IMG/VR virus record: IMGVR_UViG_3300046733_000230
Location: 1-25,093 of that record
Strand: one strand, 5' to 3'
Length of the DNA: 25,093 bases
From: a virus
Positions 12,766 through 21,050 of this stretch are shown in pieces (the first letter of the stretch is position 1; every line of letters starts with the position of its first letter). The position numbers and the translations under genes were made by a program. The notes under the pieces are model-generated. The model made no database searches. It saw nothing but the letters and a program-made list of their open reading frames with translations, and was not told where the DNA came from.

Positions 12766-15597
12766 TTAACTAGAGCCTGTTTGACCAAGTGTTGACTGAA
12801 TTCTGATCGGAATATAAATAAACTCAACTGCTTTAGTTGGTTGTATTGCTATATCAAGATATAATTCATTTCTGTCAATTCTAGCCGGTGTGTTATTAGT
12901 TGTGTCACAAACACTAATGAAGTCAAATAAACCTCTTAATGTTACAAGTTCTGACAACAATGAGTCAGCAACTCTCTTAACACCACTTCTTGTAATACCG
13001 TCATTTGGTTCAAATAAGAAAGGCTTAACTGCGATATCTAATTGATATCTAATGTAGTTAATCAATCTTGCTACGTTGATTCTGTCCAACGCACTTGCTG
13101 ATGGATTCAATGTCTTTTGTCCAAATACCACTAAGCCTCTTCCTGGGAAGTTTGCTATTGGGTTAATTTTATTGGAGTAAAGAGCATCTCTTTGTCCTTC
13201 ATTAAGTGATACTGGCTGGAACTCATTAGATGTATTATCTAAATAACCAACACTTGTAGCATTTTGTACAAGACCTCTTTGATATCCTGCTGGAGCAAAC
13301 CACTGATAAGCCACGTTGTCATTGAATGCCATAGTTCTTAAAGCAATATGACTAGGTGGTACCATAACGTTAGTACCGTCAAGGTTAGTAGTTAATCCTG
13401 CTGGATAGTGTACTGATACATACGGACTAGATGTAATTAATCCATCTTCCCCGTTTTCACTAGCATTGCTTGAATTCTTAGACCATGCGTTCAACGATGT
13501 TGCGTCTGATTTAAGTCTTAATGGTGCGTCACCTACAATAAATGCTACTTCTTTTTTATCAGTGTTCAAAGTAACCATTTCGTCCATTAACTCTGGATAG
13601 CCTGGTGAAGAAATTAAGTTAAAGAAGTTTACTTCACTTCTAATATCTTCATTACTTGCTATAGCAGATTGTAAACCTCTAACTACCACTTTTCTCTGAG
13701 CCTTTCTGCCCATATATGGAGTTCCGTCTACTTTGTTACCGGAATGGTCAACCCATACATTACCGTGATTGACACCACTAGTTGTATAGTTTATTTTATA
13801 CTGCTTAACATTTTTGCCTGATCCACGTTTGTTCCATGCTAGAATGTTATTTGGTACAGTTGCCGCCGCTGGTGCGTCTGTGTCTAGACCTGCTTCAGTT
13901 GTTGCTGTACTTGGGCCTAGATCTTTAAAGATAACTCCGTCGCTTGTTACTTGGTCGCCATTGTCGACTAGTTCCCATGCACTTGATCTTCTTTTATAAA
14001 TTTTTGGATAGTTTTCTAAATCATCTGAATCTACCCAAACATCGCCGTCTACTAAAGAACCACCATCGCTTTGCATAGTTGGTTCACTAGCGGCAACATT
14101 TACATCATAGTCTGCTGAGTATAATGTCCAAGTTTGAGTTCCAGCAACATTTTTGTTGTACCATAAGTTGACAGTAGCACTATCGTCATACCATAGTGTT
14201 CCGTCTGTTAACTCGCCAACTGGTGCTGTAGTACCAAAACTATAATTAACTGCTGATACAGATTGTACTGGTTTCCAGTTACTATATGTTCCTGCTGTAA
14301 TACCTAAATTACTAGGACCGTAACCAGCAACTGTTCCTGCTCTAACTCTGATATCTTTACCAGTAGTATCAGTAAGTGTTACTTTACTGCTATCGTTTGA
14401 AGCCGTTACAGTTGAAGCACCTGCGGAACTTAGAGCCGCGTTAATGTCAAGGACTAAATCATCGACACTTGCTTTACCGTTATCTGTTTCAGTTGTGAAT
14501 GTTACATTTACATTTGCTCCATGGTTTAGGTTTAACACTAAACTTACTAGACCACTATGTGGTGAAACATCGACATTACTTTGAGCCGCACTACTTTGAA
14601 CTTGTAGGCTTGTGGCACCGTTATGTCTTTTAATATTGAATTTGCCGTTAACATAAGCATCATCGTTATCTGGATCAAATTCTACAAATAAGTCACCAGC
14701 AGATGGACTGCTAATGGCTGTATATGCCGCTGATGTGTTAGCATAAGCACTTGCTGAACTGCTAACCCAAGATTTTGTTGATGAGTTATATGTTTTAACG
14801 CCATATTTTAGACCACTTGCTAATGATGTTGTTTGAATAATCAAATCGCCATTTGCTAATGCGCCACTGTCAGCCTGTACAACAGGTCTGTTTAAGTGAG
14901 TACAAACTTGGAAGTCTGTATTAACCACGTCTGTGAAACTTGTAGCATTTGTAGTCATGTCATACCATACACTTGAATACTTGTAGTAGTATGTTATGTT
15001 TGCAATGGCATTGCCACTGCTATCAACACCTAAAACTGCTATGTCGCCGTCTTTGCCGACTGAATTTTTAGGTGCTCCACCGCCCGATACATCTTCTTTC
15101 TTAAAAATGTATGGTGATGTGAATTCTTCATATTTTGAAGTTGTTGTGTTGTATTTGAAAATACCCCATTTGGTTGCTGAACTATCCAACCAAACTGTTC
15201 CGTCTGCTGGAGCAGTTGATGGAGCACTTGTTAGTGGTTTAAGTCCATTAAGATCAACATTTGCTCTAAGAACGTATGCTCTTGAAGCCAATCCTAAGAA
15301 ACTATGAGCCGCTAATAATCCATACTCATTAAGTTCATTACCATGTGAAGGTGTTCCGCCCGAACTATAAAAAGTTGGGTTTCCGTACTGTTGTAAAAGT
15401 TCTCTTTGACTTGTAATTAATTTTACTGAGTTTGCTTCCGCTACTTTAGTAAAACCAGCAATGCCGCTTCCATCAGGATTAAGTTTATCTTGATGAGTCG
15501 CAATTATAATCAAAGGTACTGTACCAGGTCCTCCCGGACTGTAAAAACTTTCGTCTGATACTGTTATATCTACACCAGGTGATACTAATGTTGCCAT
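12766..15597 (-). CDS. 18: Tail sheath protein gp18, with a large repeat-bearing insertion
   Basis: This 943-aa sheath protein is far longer than T4 gp18 (659 aa). It surrounds the tail tube and contracts. The N-terminus (MATLVSPGVDITVSDESFYSP) and the C-terminal ~320 residues (from about 625; including VAYQWFAPAGYQRGL, GRGLVVFGQKTL, NVARLINYIRYQLD and a final beta strand VEFIYIPIRIQST) match sheath proteins. Residues about 120-620 are an insertion with repeats of a G-D/T-x-W-x-D ... Y-K ... W unit and, at about 340-440, a T/S/N-rich beta domain (DLVLDINAALSSAGAS ... VTLTDTTGK) reminiscent of flagellin-type surface domains. AGGAG precedes the ATG. A terminator follows. Confidence 0.95.
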   Translation of the reverse strand: MATLVSPGVDITVSDESFYSPGGPGTVPLIIIATHQDKLNPDGSGIAGFTKVAEANSVKLITSQRELLQQYGNPTFYSSGGTPSHGNELNEYGLLAAHSFLGLASRAYVLRANVDLNGLKPLTSAPSTAPADGTVWLDSSATKWGIFKYNTTTSKYEEFTSPYIFKKEDVSGGGAPKNSVGKDGDIAVLGVDSSGNAIANITYYYKYSSVWYDMTTNATSFTDVVNTDFQVCTHLNRPVVQADSGALANGDLIIQTTSLASGLKYGVKTYNSSTKSWVSSSASAYANTSAAYTAISSPSAGDLFVEFDPDNDDAYVNGKFNIKRHNGATSLQVQSSAAQSNVDVSPHSGLVSLVLNLNHGANVNVTFTTETDNGKASVDDLVLDINAALSSAGASTVTASNDSSKVTLTDTTGKDIRVRAGTVAGYGPSNLGITAGTYSNWKPVQSVSAVNYSFGTTAPVGELTDGTLWYDDSATVNLWYNKNVAGTQTWTLYSADYDVNVAASEPTMQSDGGSLVDGDVWVDSDDLENYPKIYKRRSSAWELVDNGDQVTSDGVIFKDLGPSTATTEAGLDTDAPAAATVPNNILAWNKRGSGKNVKQYKINYTTSGVNHGNVWVDHSGNKVDGTPYMGRKAQRKVVVRGLQSAIASNEDIRSEVNFFNLISSPGYPELMDEMVTLNTDKKEVAFIVGDAPLRLKSDATSLNAWSKNSSNASENGEDGLITSSPYVSVHYPAGLTTNLDGTNVMVPPSHIALRTMAFNDNVAYQWFAPAGYQRGLVQNATSVGYLDNTSNEFQPVSLNEGQRDALYSNKINPIANFPGRGLVVFGQKTLNPSASALDRINVARLINYIRYQLDIAVKPFLFEPNDGITRSGVKRVADSLLSELVTLRGLFDFISVCDTTNNTPARIDRNELYLDIAIQPTKAVEFIYIPIRIQSTLGQTGSS
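13738..15207 (-). repeat. About six ~30-aa W/D-rich repeats in the sheath insertion
   Basis: In gp18 numbering the units are: 131-160 (DGTVWLDSS...FKYN), 182-213 (DGDIAVLG...YYKYSSVWYD), 248-279 (NGDLIIQTT...KTYNSSTKSW), 299-328 (AGDLFVEFD...NIKRHNG), 464-493 (DGTLWYDDS...LWYNKNVAGTQTW) and 516-545 (DGDVWVDSD...IYKRRSSAW). A partial unit, HGNVWVD, is at 611-617. They share G-D/T-x-hydrophobic-x-D, a turn, an aromatic-K, and usually a closing W. They probably fold as beta hairpins on the outer surface of the sheath. Confidence 0.65.
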
Positions 15598-15631
15598 AAT
15601 ATTCTCCTATTATACCTTAATTGGTTACATG

Positions 15632-15639
15632 TATTTATT
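15632..15639 (-). promoter_or_regulatory. Possible late promoter box AATAAATA for gp18
   Basis: TAATAAATA ends 34 bases before the gp18 ATG. The AGGAGAA ribosome site is in the leader. It differs from GATAAATA at the first base only. gp18 needs strong late expression and no better box is present. Confidence 0.5.
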
Positions 15640-15710
15640 AAAAAAATGCTTATTTGCGGTATTATAGAAATGTCAAATCTGTAAAATTAGACGAAAAAGA
15701 TAAATATACC

Positions 15711-16391
15711 TCAGACTATCTCAAGTCCGTTATCGTTAAATATTTGTGGTTTTTGTGGAAGTTTTTCAAGGATTTCGTCAACTTGAATATATAATTCTTC
15801 AAGTGTACCGTCGTTAGTAACAGTAAAGTCAATATCAGCACCAATCCAATCCCATTCACTGGCGTGAACGTGTTTGAAATCTCTATTCATTATGTGCCTT
15901 GCTACGGCATCGCCGGCATTGGCCTGGGACGCAATATTATACCATTCTGGTTTATCGTCACGTTGTATAAGAATTGTTGTACCGCCCATTCGCTTAATAA
16001 GTTCCAGTTCGTTTCTAAACCTACAGTCACTAATTACAACACATTCGTTTTGGTTATGTAATTTTTTTACTCTGTATTCCAGGCTGTTTAGCCAAATATC
16101 TGGATTAAAATGGTCACGCATAACGTCTGTGCCTATTAATTGCAATGCTGATCTAGGAGTAAAGTTGGGTATGCCTAGTTTTTTGCTCCAGTATAGATCT
16201 ATACCTTCTCTGAATTCTCTGCTTTCGTCTGTTTCGCCCTCAAGCATTTCTCTATCCCAACCAAATACACTTGTACATAAGTCTTTAATTGGTCCCGCGA
16301 ATGATGTTGGAATACAGCCTTTGGTTGCTAGATACTGTGCTACTGTGTTCTTGCCCGAACCGATATTACCTAAAATTCCTATTGTGTTCAT
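15711..16391 (-). CDS. 1: Deoxynucleoside monophosphate kinase (gp1-like)
   Basis: This 226-aa protein (T4 gp1 has 241) phosphorylates dNMPs to dNDPs to supply replication. The P-loop is GNIGSGKNT at residues 8-16. Residues F31-A-G-P-I-K and LCTSVFGWDREMLEG follow as in gp1-type kinases. TPRSALQLIGTDVMRDHF (78-95) is the conserved substrate helix region. The SDCRFRNELELIK segment (120-132) matches the Walker B/arginine region of this family. Its ATG directly abuts the gp13 stop (TAA-ATG) with AGGAT as a modest ribosome site, so it is cotranscribed with gp13, unusual for a nucleotide-metabolism gene. Confidence 0.92.
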   Translation of the reverse strand: MNTIGILGNIGSGKNTVAQYLATKGCIPTSFAGPIKDLCTSVFGWDREMLEGETDESREFREGIDLYWSKKLGIPNFTPRSALQLIGTDVMRDHFNPDIWLNSLEYRVKKLHNQNECVVISDCRFRNELELIKRMGGTTILIQRDDKPEWYNIASQANAGDAVARHIMNRDFKHVHASEWDWIGADIDFTVTNDGTLEELYIQVDEILEKLPQKPQIFNDNGLEIV

Positions 16392-17147
16392 TTATCCTAT
16401 TATAAAGCCGTAGTTTCTATTACCTTCTTCCATATTAATTATTGATTGTAATAATCTTTCTTTATCAGAAGCGGCCTCTTGCTTTAATGCCTCGCCGTTT
16501 AACTGTACAGCACCGCCTGGTCCTGGCAACCCTGAAGAATATTTACTTCTTGCTTCGCCTAGCATCATTTTTGATTCTGCTAAGGCCCAGTCTGCCATCC
16601 ATGGTCTAGTATAATCGTTTTGTAATAAACTTTGTTCGGGGACTAAGTTTGATACTTGCATCATTATATCTTCTGCTACGGATATTTTTCTTAGAATTTT
16701 TAATACTTTGGTGTTAGAGTTAAATGTAAAATCGTATTCGCCACCAAATATTCTATTGAGTGTTTCTTTATATTGTGTAAATGCGTCATAGTTTGCTAAT
16801 CCACCTACAACACCAGCATTAATCAAATAAGTGTTTTGGAAAGCAACATCGAAAGGATCAAAGTTTGTACCTGTTCCTATATTTCCGCCTCCAACACCGC
16901 GTCTATATATACGCCTAATATTTAATATCTCGCTAGGTAATGTATATTCTTGTGTATCCACTTGGGTTAGTAGAAATGTATAACTCTCTTCTACTGCGGC
17001 ATCACTTCTACTGCGAAGTGTTTGTATTGCTCTATCTATAGCAAGGTTATAATGTTCTGGATCTAACTCCACGTCAACCATGCCGTCACCTAAACGGAGT
17101 TTTAGTTCATTGATTAATTTATCTCTTGGGGTTTCAGTTGCACTCAT
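16392..17147 (-). CDS. 13: Neck protein gp13
   Basis: This 251-aa protein (T4 gp13 has 309) forms the head-tail neck with gp14. The N-terminal region reads DKLINELKLRLGDGMVDVELDPEHYNLAIDRAI across turns, followed by TLRSRSDAAVEESY and YTLPSEILNIRRIYRRGVGG. The C-terminal part WMADWALAESKMMLGEARSKY then GLPGPGGAVQLNG is typical of gp13 in marine T4-like phages. A late box GATAAATA lies 6 bases before the ATG without a Shine-Dalgarno sequence. In T4, genes 13, 14 and 15 are adjacent and co-oriented; here gp14/gp15 are on the other strand beyond two other genes. Confidence 0.9.
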   Translation of the reverse strand: MSATETPRDKLINELKLRLGDGMVDVELDPEHYNLAIDRAIQTLRSRSDAAVEESYTFLLTQVDTQEYTLPSEILNIRRIYRRGVGGGNIGTGTNFDPFDVAFQNTYLINAGVVGGLANYDAFTQYKETLNRIFGGEYDFTFNSNTKVLKILRKISVAEDIMMQVSNLVPEQSLLQNDYTRPWMADWALAESKMMLGEARSKYSSGLPGPGGAVQLNGEALKQEAASDKERLLQSIINMEEGNRNYGFIIG

Positions 17148-17153
17148 ATTAAC

Positions 17154-17161
17154 TATTTATC
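17154..17161 (-). promoter_or_regulatory. Late promoter box GATAAATA, 6 bases from the gp13 ATG
   Basis: The minus strand reads GATAAATA-GTTAAT-ATG. The box overlaps the stop codon of the upstream 385-aa gene (TTTTTGATAAATAG). There is no AGGAG-like sequence before the ATG. Confidence 0.7.
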
Positions 17162-18317
17162 AAAAAGTCTTAAGTATAATAGTATGCTCGTTGAATCTAC
17201 CGTTCATTTTAGTAGAAGTTGTGGTTAATTCCTCAAACGATTTTTTACATTTCTGTTTTCCTGCTTCAAATAGTTTAAGCATCTCTGCTGGTTTCCTGAG
17301 TGTTTTTTGTAAACTTGAATCTTCATTAAATTCTTGTAGTGTAGTACCTTTTACCATAATACCAGTACCTGGTCTTTGCATGTTTCTAGGATCTACAGTT
17401 TTAGCATGATATACGCCAATCTTTCTAGTCTTAGTATTGTATACCCAAACTTCATTGGCATACACAATATCTGTTGGCGGTAAACTTGCTAAAGCAAATT
17501 GCGGATCATTAACTTGATACTTTAATTTCTTCACGATAGCCTCTTTAGACCGTGCTTTAGGCTTACGAGCCTTGCGTGTAGTCGCTTTTGTTTTGATAAT
17601 GGTATCACAAGCAGTATTAATCGTTTCGTAGTACTGTACGAAGGCTTTACGCATTTTAACATCAAAGTGACTGTATGCTTCTTTTAGTTCTTCGTCTTTC
17701 CATTCTAGTACTTCTAGTGCTTCAGCATGTTGAGCCGCAAATTCTTCTTTTATAATTTTAGCATGTGGGCCTTTAATTTCAGGTTGGTATGACATCATCA
17801 TTTTATAAGGATCAAAATCTTTAACTGTTTTAGCACCGTCAACCATCTCGTCTAAGAAGCCTTCAAAGTCACCGCATAAATCACTTACCTGTTCTTTCAT
17901 TCTGTCTTGAATGCTGATTACCGGCTTTGCTTTCTGTTCTTCTAGTTTATCTTTCTTTTCCAGTAGACATTTTTTACCACGCTCAATCCATTCGGATTTT
18001 CTTTTCTCGTAGTGTTCTCTGATCTTCTCCGGCATATAACCTAGCATGTGGTGTATGTATATTGAAGTAGAATACGAACTAAATGCCCAATCAGGATTAG
18101 CAAGTATAATTTTTACTTCTTCTGGTGTCCACCCGGAATGTTTCTTGACCCATTCTTTTACAATGGGCATTGATTTTGTTTTGTTTATTTCTGTACGCAC
18201 AAAGTATTCACAACTACGGAATGCTACTGCTTGTTCCTCAAGGTCAGTGAGGAGTTTCAGTTCTTTCCATTTAGGTTCAACTGTAATGTATACTGATCTT
18301 ATTTTCTTCTTAGCCAT
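17160..18317 (-). CDS. Conserved unknown charged protein upstream of gp13
   Basis: This 385-aa, Lys/Glu-rich protein is not recognised. Residues about 80-140 form a basic helical region (MPEKIREHYEKRKSEWIERGKK ... EEQKAKP). About 250-275 is strongly basic (KATTRKARKPKARSKEAIVKKLKY). The C-terminal part has a beta-rich signature, ANEVWVYNTKTRKIGVYHA, followed by GTGIMVKGTTLQEFNED and SLQKTLRKPAEML, which I associate with unnamed proteins of marine T4-like phages. The basic stretch could bind DNA. No ribosome site stands out before ATG 18317 (ATTATTGGT precedes it). Function unknown. Confidence 0.85.
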   Translation of the reverse strand: MAKKKIRSVYITVEPKWKELKLLTDLEEQAVAFRSCEYFVRTEINKTKSMPIVKEWVKKHSGWTPEEVKIILANPDWAFSSYSTSIYIHHMLGYMPEKIREHYEKRKSEWIERGKKCLLEKKDKLEEQKAKPVISIQDRMKEQVSDLCGDFEGFLDEMVDGAKTVKDFDPYKMMMSYQPEIKGPHAKIIKEEFAAQHAEALEVLEWKDEELKEAYSHFDVKMRKAFVQYYETINTACDTIIKTKATTRKARKPKARSKEAIVKKLKYQVNDPQFALASLPPTDIVYANEVWVYNTKTRKIGVYHAKTVDPRNMQRPGTGIMVKGTTLQEFNEDSSLQKTLRKPAEMLKLFEAGKQKCKKSFEELTTTSTKMNGRFNEHTIILKTF

Positions 18318-18371
18318 ACCAATAATTACTCAATTTTAAAACTATATATAATTTTTCTGGCAAAAACGGTG

Positions 18372-18563
18372 TCAAATAGAATCTTTATGTAATTCTACTG
18401 AGCGAATTTGCGGATCTCTTTTACGTGGTTTGCCCATTGACCAGAGCCTATCCCACATCATATTAGCACCTATGCCGATGCCTTCCTTTAAACCAATGTT
18501 GTACGAGGATATGCCAATGCCTAACATACACACACCAAAAATCATGTATTCTAATATTTCCAT
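18372..18563 (-). CDS. Small single-span membrane protein
   Basis: This 63-aa protein starts at ATG 18563 (MEILEYMIFG). Residues about 7-34 form one hydrophobic, glycine-rich helix (GVCMLGIGISSYNIGLKEG, with small-x3-small spacing that favours helix packing). The tail is basic (KPRKRD), so the C-terminus is probably cytoplasmic. An upstream in-frame ATG at 18599 would lie inside the -35 element of the promoter described at 18571-18599 and is rejected. It could be a holin-like, spanin-like or host-membrane protein; there is no sequence evidence for any one of these. Confidence 0.6.
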   Translation of the reverse strand: MEILEYMIFGVCMLGIGISSYNIGLKEGIGIGANMMWDRLWSMGKPRKRDPQIRSVELHKDSI

Positions 18564-18570
18564 AAACAGT

Positions 18571-18599
18571 ATAATAACAAATTTATGATCAGTTGTCAA
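18571..18599 (-). promoter_or_regulatory. Sigma70-type promoter for the small membrane protein
   Basis: On the minus strand, TTGACA (18599-18594), a 17-base spacer and TATTAT (18576-18571) are followed by ACTGTTT and the ATG at 18563. The expected start point falls on or next to the start codon. It is back to back with the plus-strand late box at 18603. Confidence 0.6.
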
Positions 18600-18602
18600 T
18601 CT

Positions 18603-18610
18603 GATAAATA
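18603..18610 (+). promoter_or_regulatory. Late promoter box GATAAATA, 5 bases from the gp14 ATG
   Basis: The plus strand reads GATAAATA-CAGTT-ATG with the ATG at 18616. There is no Shine-Dalgarno sequence. The geometry is the same as before gp17 and the 421-aa gene, here on the opposite strand. Confidence 0.75.
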
Positions 18611-18615
18611 CAGTT

Positions 18616-19689
18616 ATGCCAAGAATAAGTTTATGGAATCCAGTTAAAAGAAACGACTACAAGTTTGTAGACGGTATTGTTGCGGAAAGTATATACGCAG
18701 GCGGTACTGGTGTGAATGTTCACAAATACCTAGGTGTACACAGCCAAGGAGACACAAACGACTTCACACAGCCACTAGAAGAAAATAATTATGGTTCAGA
18801 CGGAGACCAAAGAACAGGCGAAACATTTATACAAGATGTTCTATTCTTAGAAAATAGAGATAGAAAGTATAGCGACGATATTTATGAATTGCGTGGAGCA
18901 TATAATGTTGGTGATAACGACTTTGATCTAACGCAATTTGGTATGTTCCTATCTAACGATACACTTTTTATGAACTTCCATATTGAAACAATGGTATCTA
19001 CTATAGGTAGAAAATTAATGGCAGGCGATGTTATAGAATTACCGCATTTACGAGATGATTTATTACTAGATGAACGCAAAGATGCTGTTAACCGATTCTA
19101 TGTTGTAACAGATGCCAGTAGGCCAGCCGATGGATTTGATCCAAATTGGTGGCCTCATATGTGGAGATGTAAGTTAGGCCCAATATCCGACTCACAAGAG
19201 TACAGAGATATTATTGGGTATGGTGACGAAGAAGACGATTTACGAAATGTTATTAGTACATACAAAGACGAAATCGATATATCTGATGCTATTGTACAAC
19301 AAGCAGAAAATAATGTACCAAACGATCCGTACTTTGCCGAAGGCGCTCATTTATTTGTAGATGAAAATGCTAAAGGTAAGCCATTTATAGGCACAATAGA
19401 AGGTGCGCCAAATGGTGCTACATTGTTAGGTAGCGGTATTTCGTTTCCATTATCATCAGCAGAAGGCGATTATTTTTTAAGAACAGATTTTAATCCTAGT
19501 AGAATATTTAAAAAGCAAGGTACTCGATGGGTTAAAGTAGCAGACGATAACAAAAGAGTGTTCTCTAGTGCTAATAGAATCCTAGATGGATTCATAAATA
19601 ATACCACACAAACGACAAATACTGATGAATCTTCATCCGATGAGAGAACGTATGTTAGTAAAATCGTTAAACCAAAAACGGATAATTAA
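18616..19689 (+). CDS. 14: Neck protein gp14
   Basis: This 357-aa protein (T4 gp14 has 256) is the head-tail connector partner of gp13. The diagnostic region is residues about 103-162: FDLTQFGMFLSNDTLFMNF, ETMVSTIGRKLMAGDVIELPHLRDD and AVNRFYVVTDASR, followed by WWPHMWRCKLGPISDSQEY. The C-terminal extension carries one copy of the G-D-x-F-x-x-D ... I-F-K ... W-V-K repeat (283-310), like the units in the sheath. The tail is Ser/Thr/Asn-rich. It is the first plus-strand gene after the strand switch and is followed by gp15 after 2 bases. Confidence 0.88.
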   Translation: MPRISLWNPVKRNDYKFVDGIVAESIYAGGTGVNVHKYLGVHSQGDTNDFTQPLEENNYGSDGDQRTGETFIQDVLFLENRDRKYSDDIYELRGAYNVGDNDFDLTQFGMFLSNDTLFMNFHIETMVSTIGRKLMAGDVIELPHLRDDLLLDERKDAVNRFYVVTDASRPADGFDPNWWPHMWRCKLGPISDSQEYRDIIGYGDEEDDLRNVISTYKDEIDISDAIVQQAENNVPNDPYFAEGAHLFVDENAKGKPFIGTIEGAPNGATLLGSGISFPLSSAEGDYFLRTDFNPSRIFKKQGTRWVKVADDNKRVFSSANRILDGFINNTTQTTNTDESSSDERTYVSKIVKPKTDN

Positions 19690-19691
19690 TA

Positions 19692-21050
19692 ATGCAGTAC
19701 TGGTATGATGAACAAGTTAGACGGTATATTCTACAATTTATAAGAATATTTCATGCTTTTAAGGTAGCAGAAGGCGGACGCAATGGTGAAGATATTAGAT
19801 ATAATACTGTTCCTGTGCGATATGCTGATCCAAGCAGAATGGTTTCTCATTTACTTAGAGAAAATTCAGAAAACGTAATTAACAGCACACCTTTTATGGG
19901 TGTAAGCATTGCTAGTTTACAATTGGCTAGGGATAGAACACAAGATCCGTTCTTCACAGATACAAAAAGTGTGTCAGAGCGTAAGTTTAATAACGACACA
20001 CAGACCTATAGTGCCGAACAAGGCAATCAATATACTATTAATAGGTATATGCCTGTTCCTTTTAATCTAAGTATGCAAGTGGATATTTGGACACCTAATA
20101 CTGATACTAAATTACAGTTAATGGAACAAATATTAGTATTATTTAATCCTACCATACAGTTACAGCAAAACACTAATCCGTTTGATTGGACGCAGATTGT
20201 AGAAGTAGAGTTAACCGATATACAGTTTAATAATAGAACATTGCCGCAAGGTGTCGATGAGAATATCGACGTTTCAACATTAACGTTTCAGTTGCCTATT
20301 TGGATTAATCCACCTGCTAAAGTTAAACGCCAGAGTATTATACACGAAATTCAAACAAATGTATTTGCTGATTTTGATGGTCAAAATCTTACTGACTTAG
20401 GATATGATGATGACATTTATGATTTCTTTAGAAATTTTGATCTAACATCTAGAGTAATTGTTACTCCAGGTAATTTTAAAATTCAAGTTATTGACGGTGC
20501 TGTAACCCTATATGATTCCGCTGGTATAAATACCATGAAATGGAAAGACCTGCTAGAATCGTATGATAAGAATTTAAAGGACAATGTTAGTTTATTAAAA
20601 TTAAAATTAATAGATGACCTGGATGACGATACGCAAGATGTAGCAGGAACTATAGCAGTTAATCCTTTAGACGATACACAACTCATATTTACATTAGACG
20701 CCGACACACTTCCGATATCAACGATAGGTGATGTAGCAAAAATTATTGATCCTACAAAAAATACCCCAGGAGATAATACGTTGCCTGCTTTAGAGTATGG
20801 TCAACGTTACTTAATTACAGAAGATTTAGGTTCAGGTTATTTAGGATGGAACGTTTCTGCTTCGGCAAACGATATTATTGAGTACGGCAGTGATGGTTGG
20901 TTTGTATCATTTGATGCTTCAGCCAAGTCTGATACTGTTGCAACCAGTAAGAACTTAAATACTAATAAAGTTTATAGGTGGACAGGAAAACAATGGATGA
21001 GCATTTACGAGGGCGAGTACAATCCGGGGTATTGGACTCTAGTCCTATAG
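19692..21050 (+). CDS. 15: Tail sheath stabiliser / tail completion protein gp15
   Basis: This 452-aa protein is much longer than T4 gp15 (272 aa), which caps the tail and joins it to the neck. The N-terminal ~220 residues follow the gp15 pattern: YWYDEQVRRYILQFIRIFHAF, a strand NTVPVRYADPSRM, then NRYMPVPFNLSMQVDIWTPNTD and KLQLMEQILVLFNPTIQLQ, ending with FQLPIWINPP. The extra C-terminal ~180 residues are acidic and end in a beta hairpin, KVYRWTGKQWMSIYEG, like the sheath repeat. The start is 2 bases after the gp14 stop and has no clear ribosome site. The 3' end overlaps the Nudix gene by 58 bases. Confidence 0.85.
   Translation: MQYWYDEQVRRYILQFIRIFHAFKVAEGGRNGEDIRYNTVPVRYADPSRMVSHLLRENSENVINSTPFMGVSIASLQLARDRTQDPFFTDTKSVSERKFNNDTQTYSAEQGNQYTINRYMPVPFNLSMQVDIWTPNTDTKLQLMEQILVLFNPTIQLQQNTNPFDWTQIVEVELTDIQFNNRTLPQGVDENIDVSTLTFQLPIWINPPAKVKRQSIIHEIQTNVFADFDGQNLTDLGYDDDIYDFFRNFDLTSRVIVTPGNFKIQVIDGAVTLYDSAGINTMKWKDLLESYDKNLKDNVSLLKLKLIDDLDDDTQDVAGTIAVNPLDDTQLIFTLDADTLPISTIGDVAKIIDPTKNTPGDNTLPALEYGQRYLITEDLGSGYLGWNVSASANDIIEYGSDGWFVSFDASAKSDTVATSKNLNTNKVYRWTGKQWMSIYEGEYNPGYWTLVL

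Noticed and set aside
15665-15690. TTGACA and TATAAT close together on the minus strand upstream of gp18
   Set aside because: The hexamers are only 4 bases apart, so they cannot work as one promoter, and neither has a partner at about 17 bases.
15699-15706. GATAAATA on the plus strand, which would be a late promoter
   Set aside because: It points into the antisense of the dNMP kinase gene, with no plus-strand gene or ATG at a suitable distance. A chance match is likely in sequence this AT-rich.
15874-16413. 179-aa plus-strand open frame opposite the dNMP kinase
   Set aside because: It is a shadow of the kinase gene. Its composition (Ser/Leu/Ile-rich, no motif) is that of an antisense frame, and it has no ribosome site.
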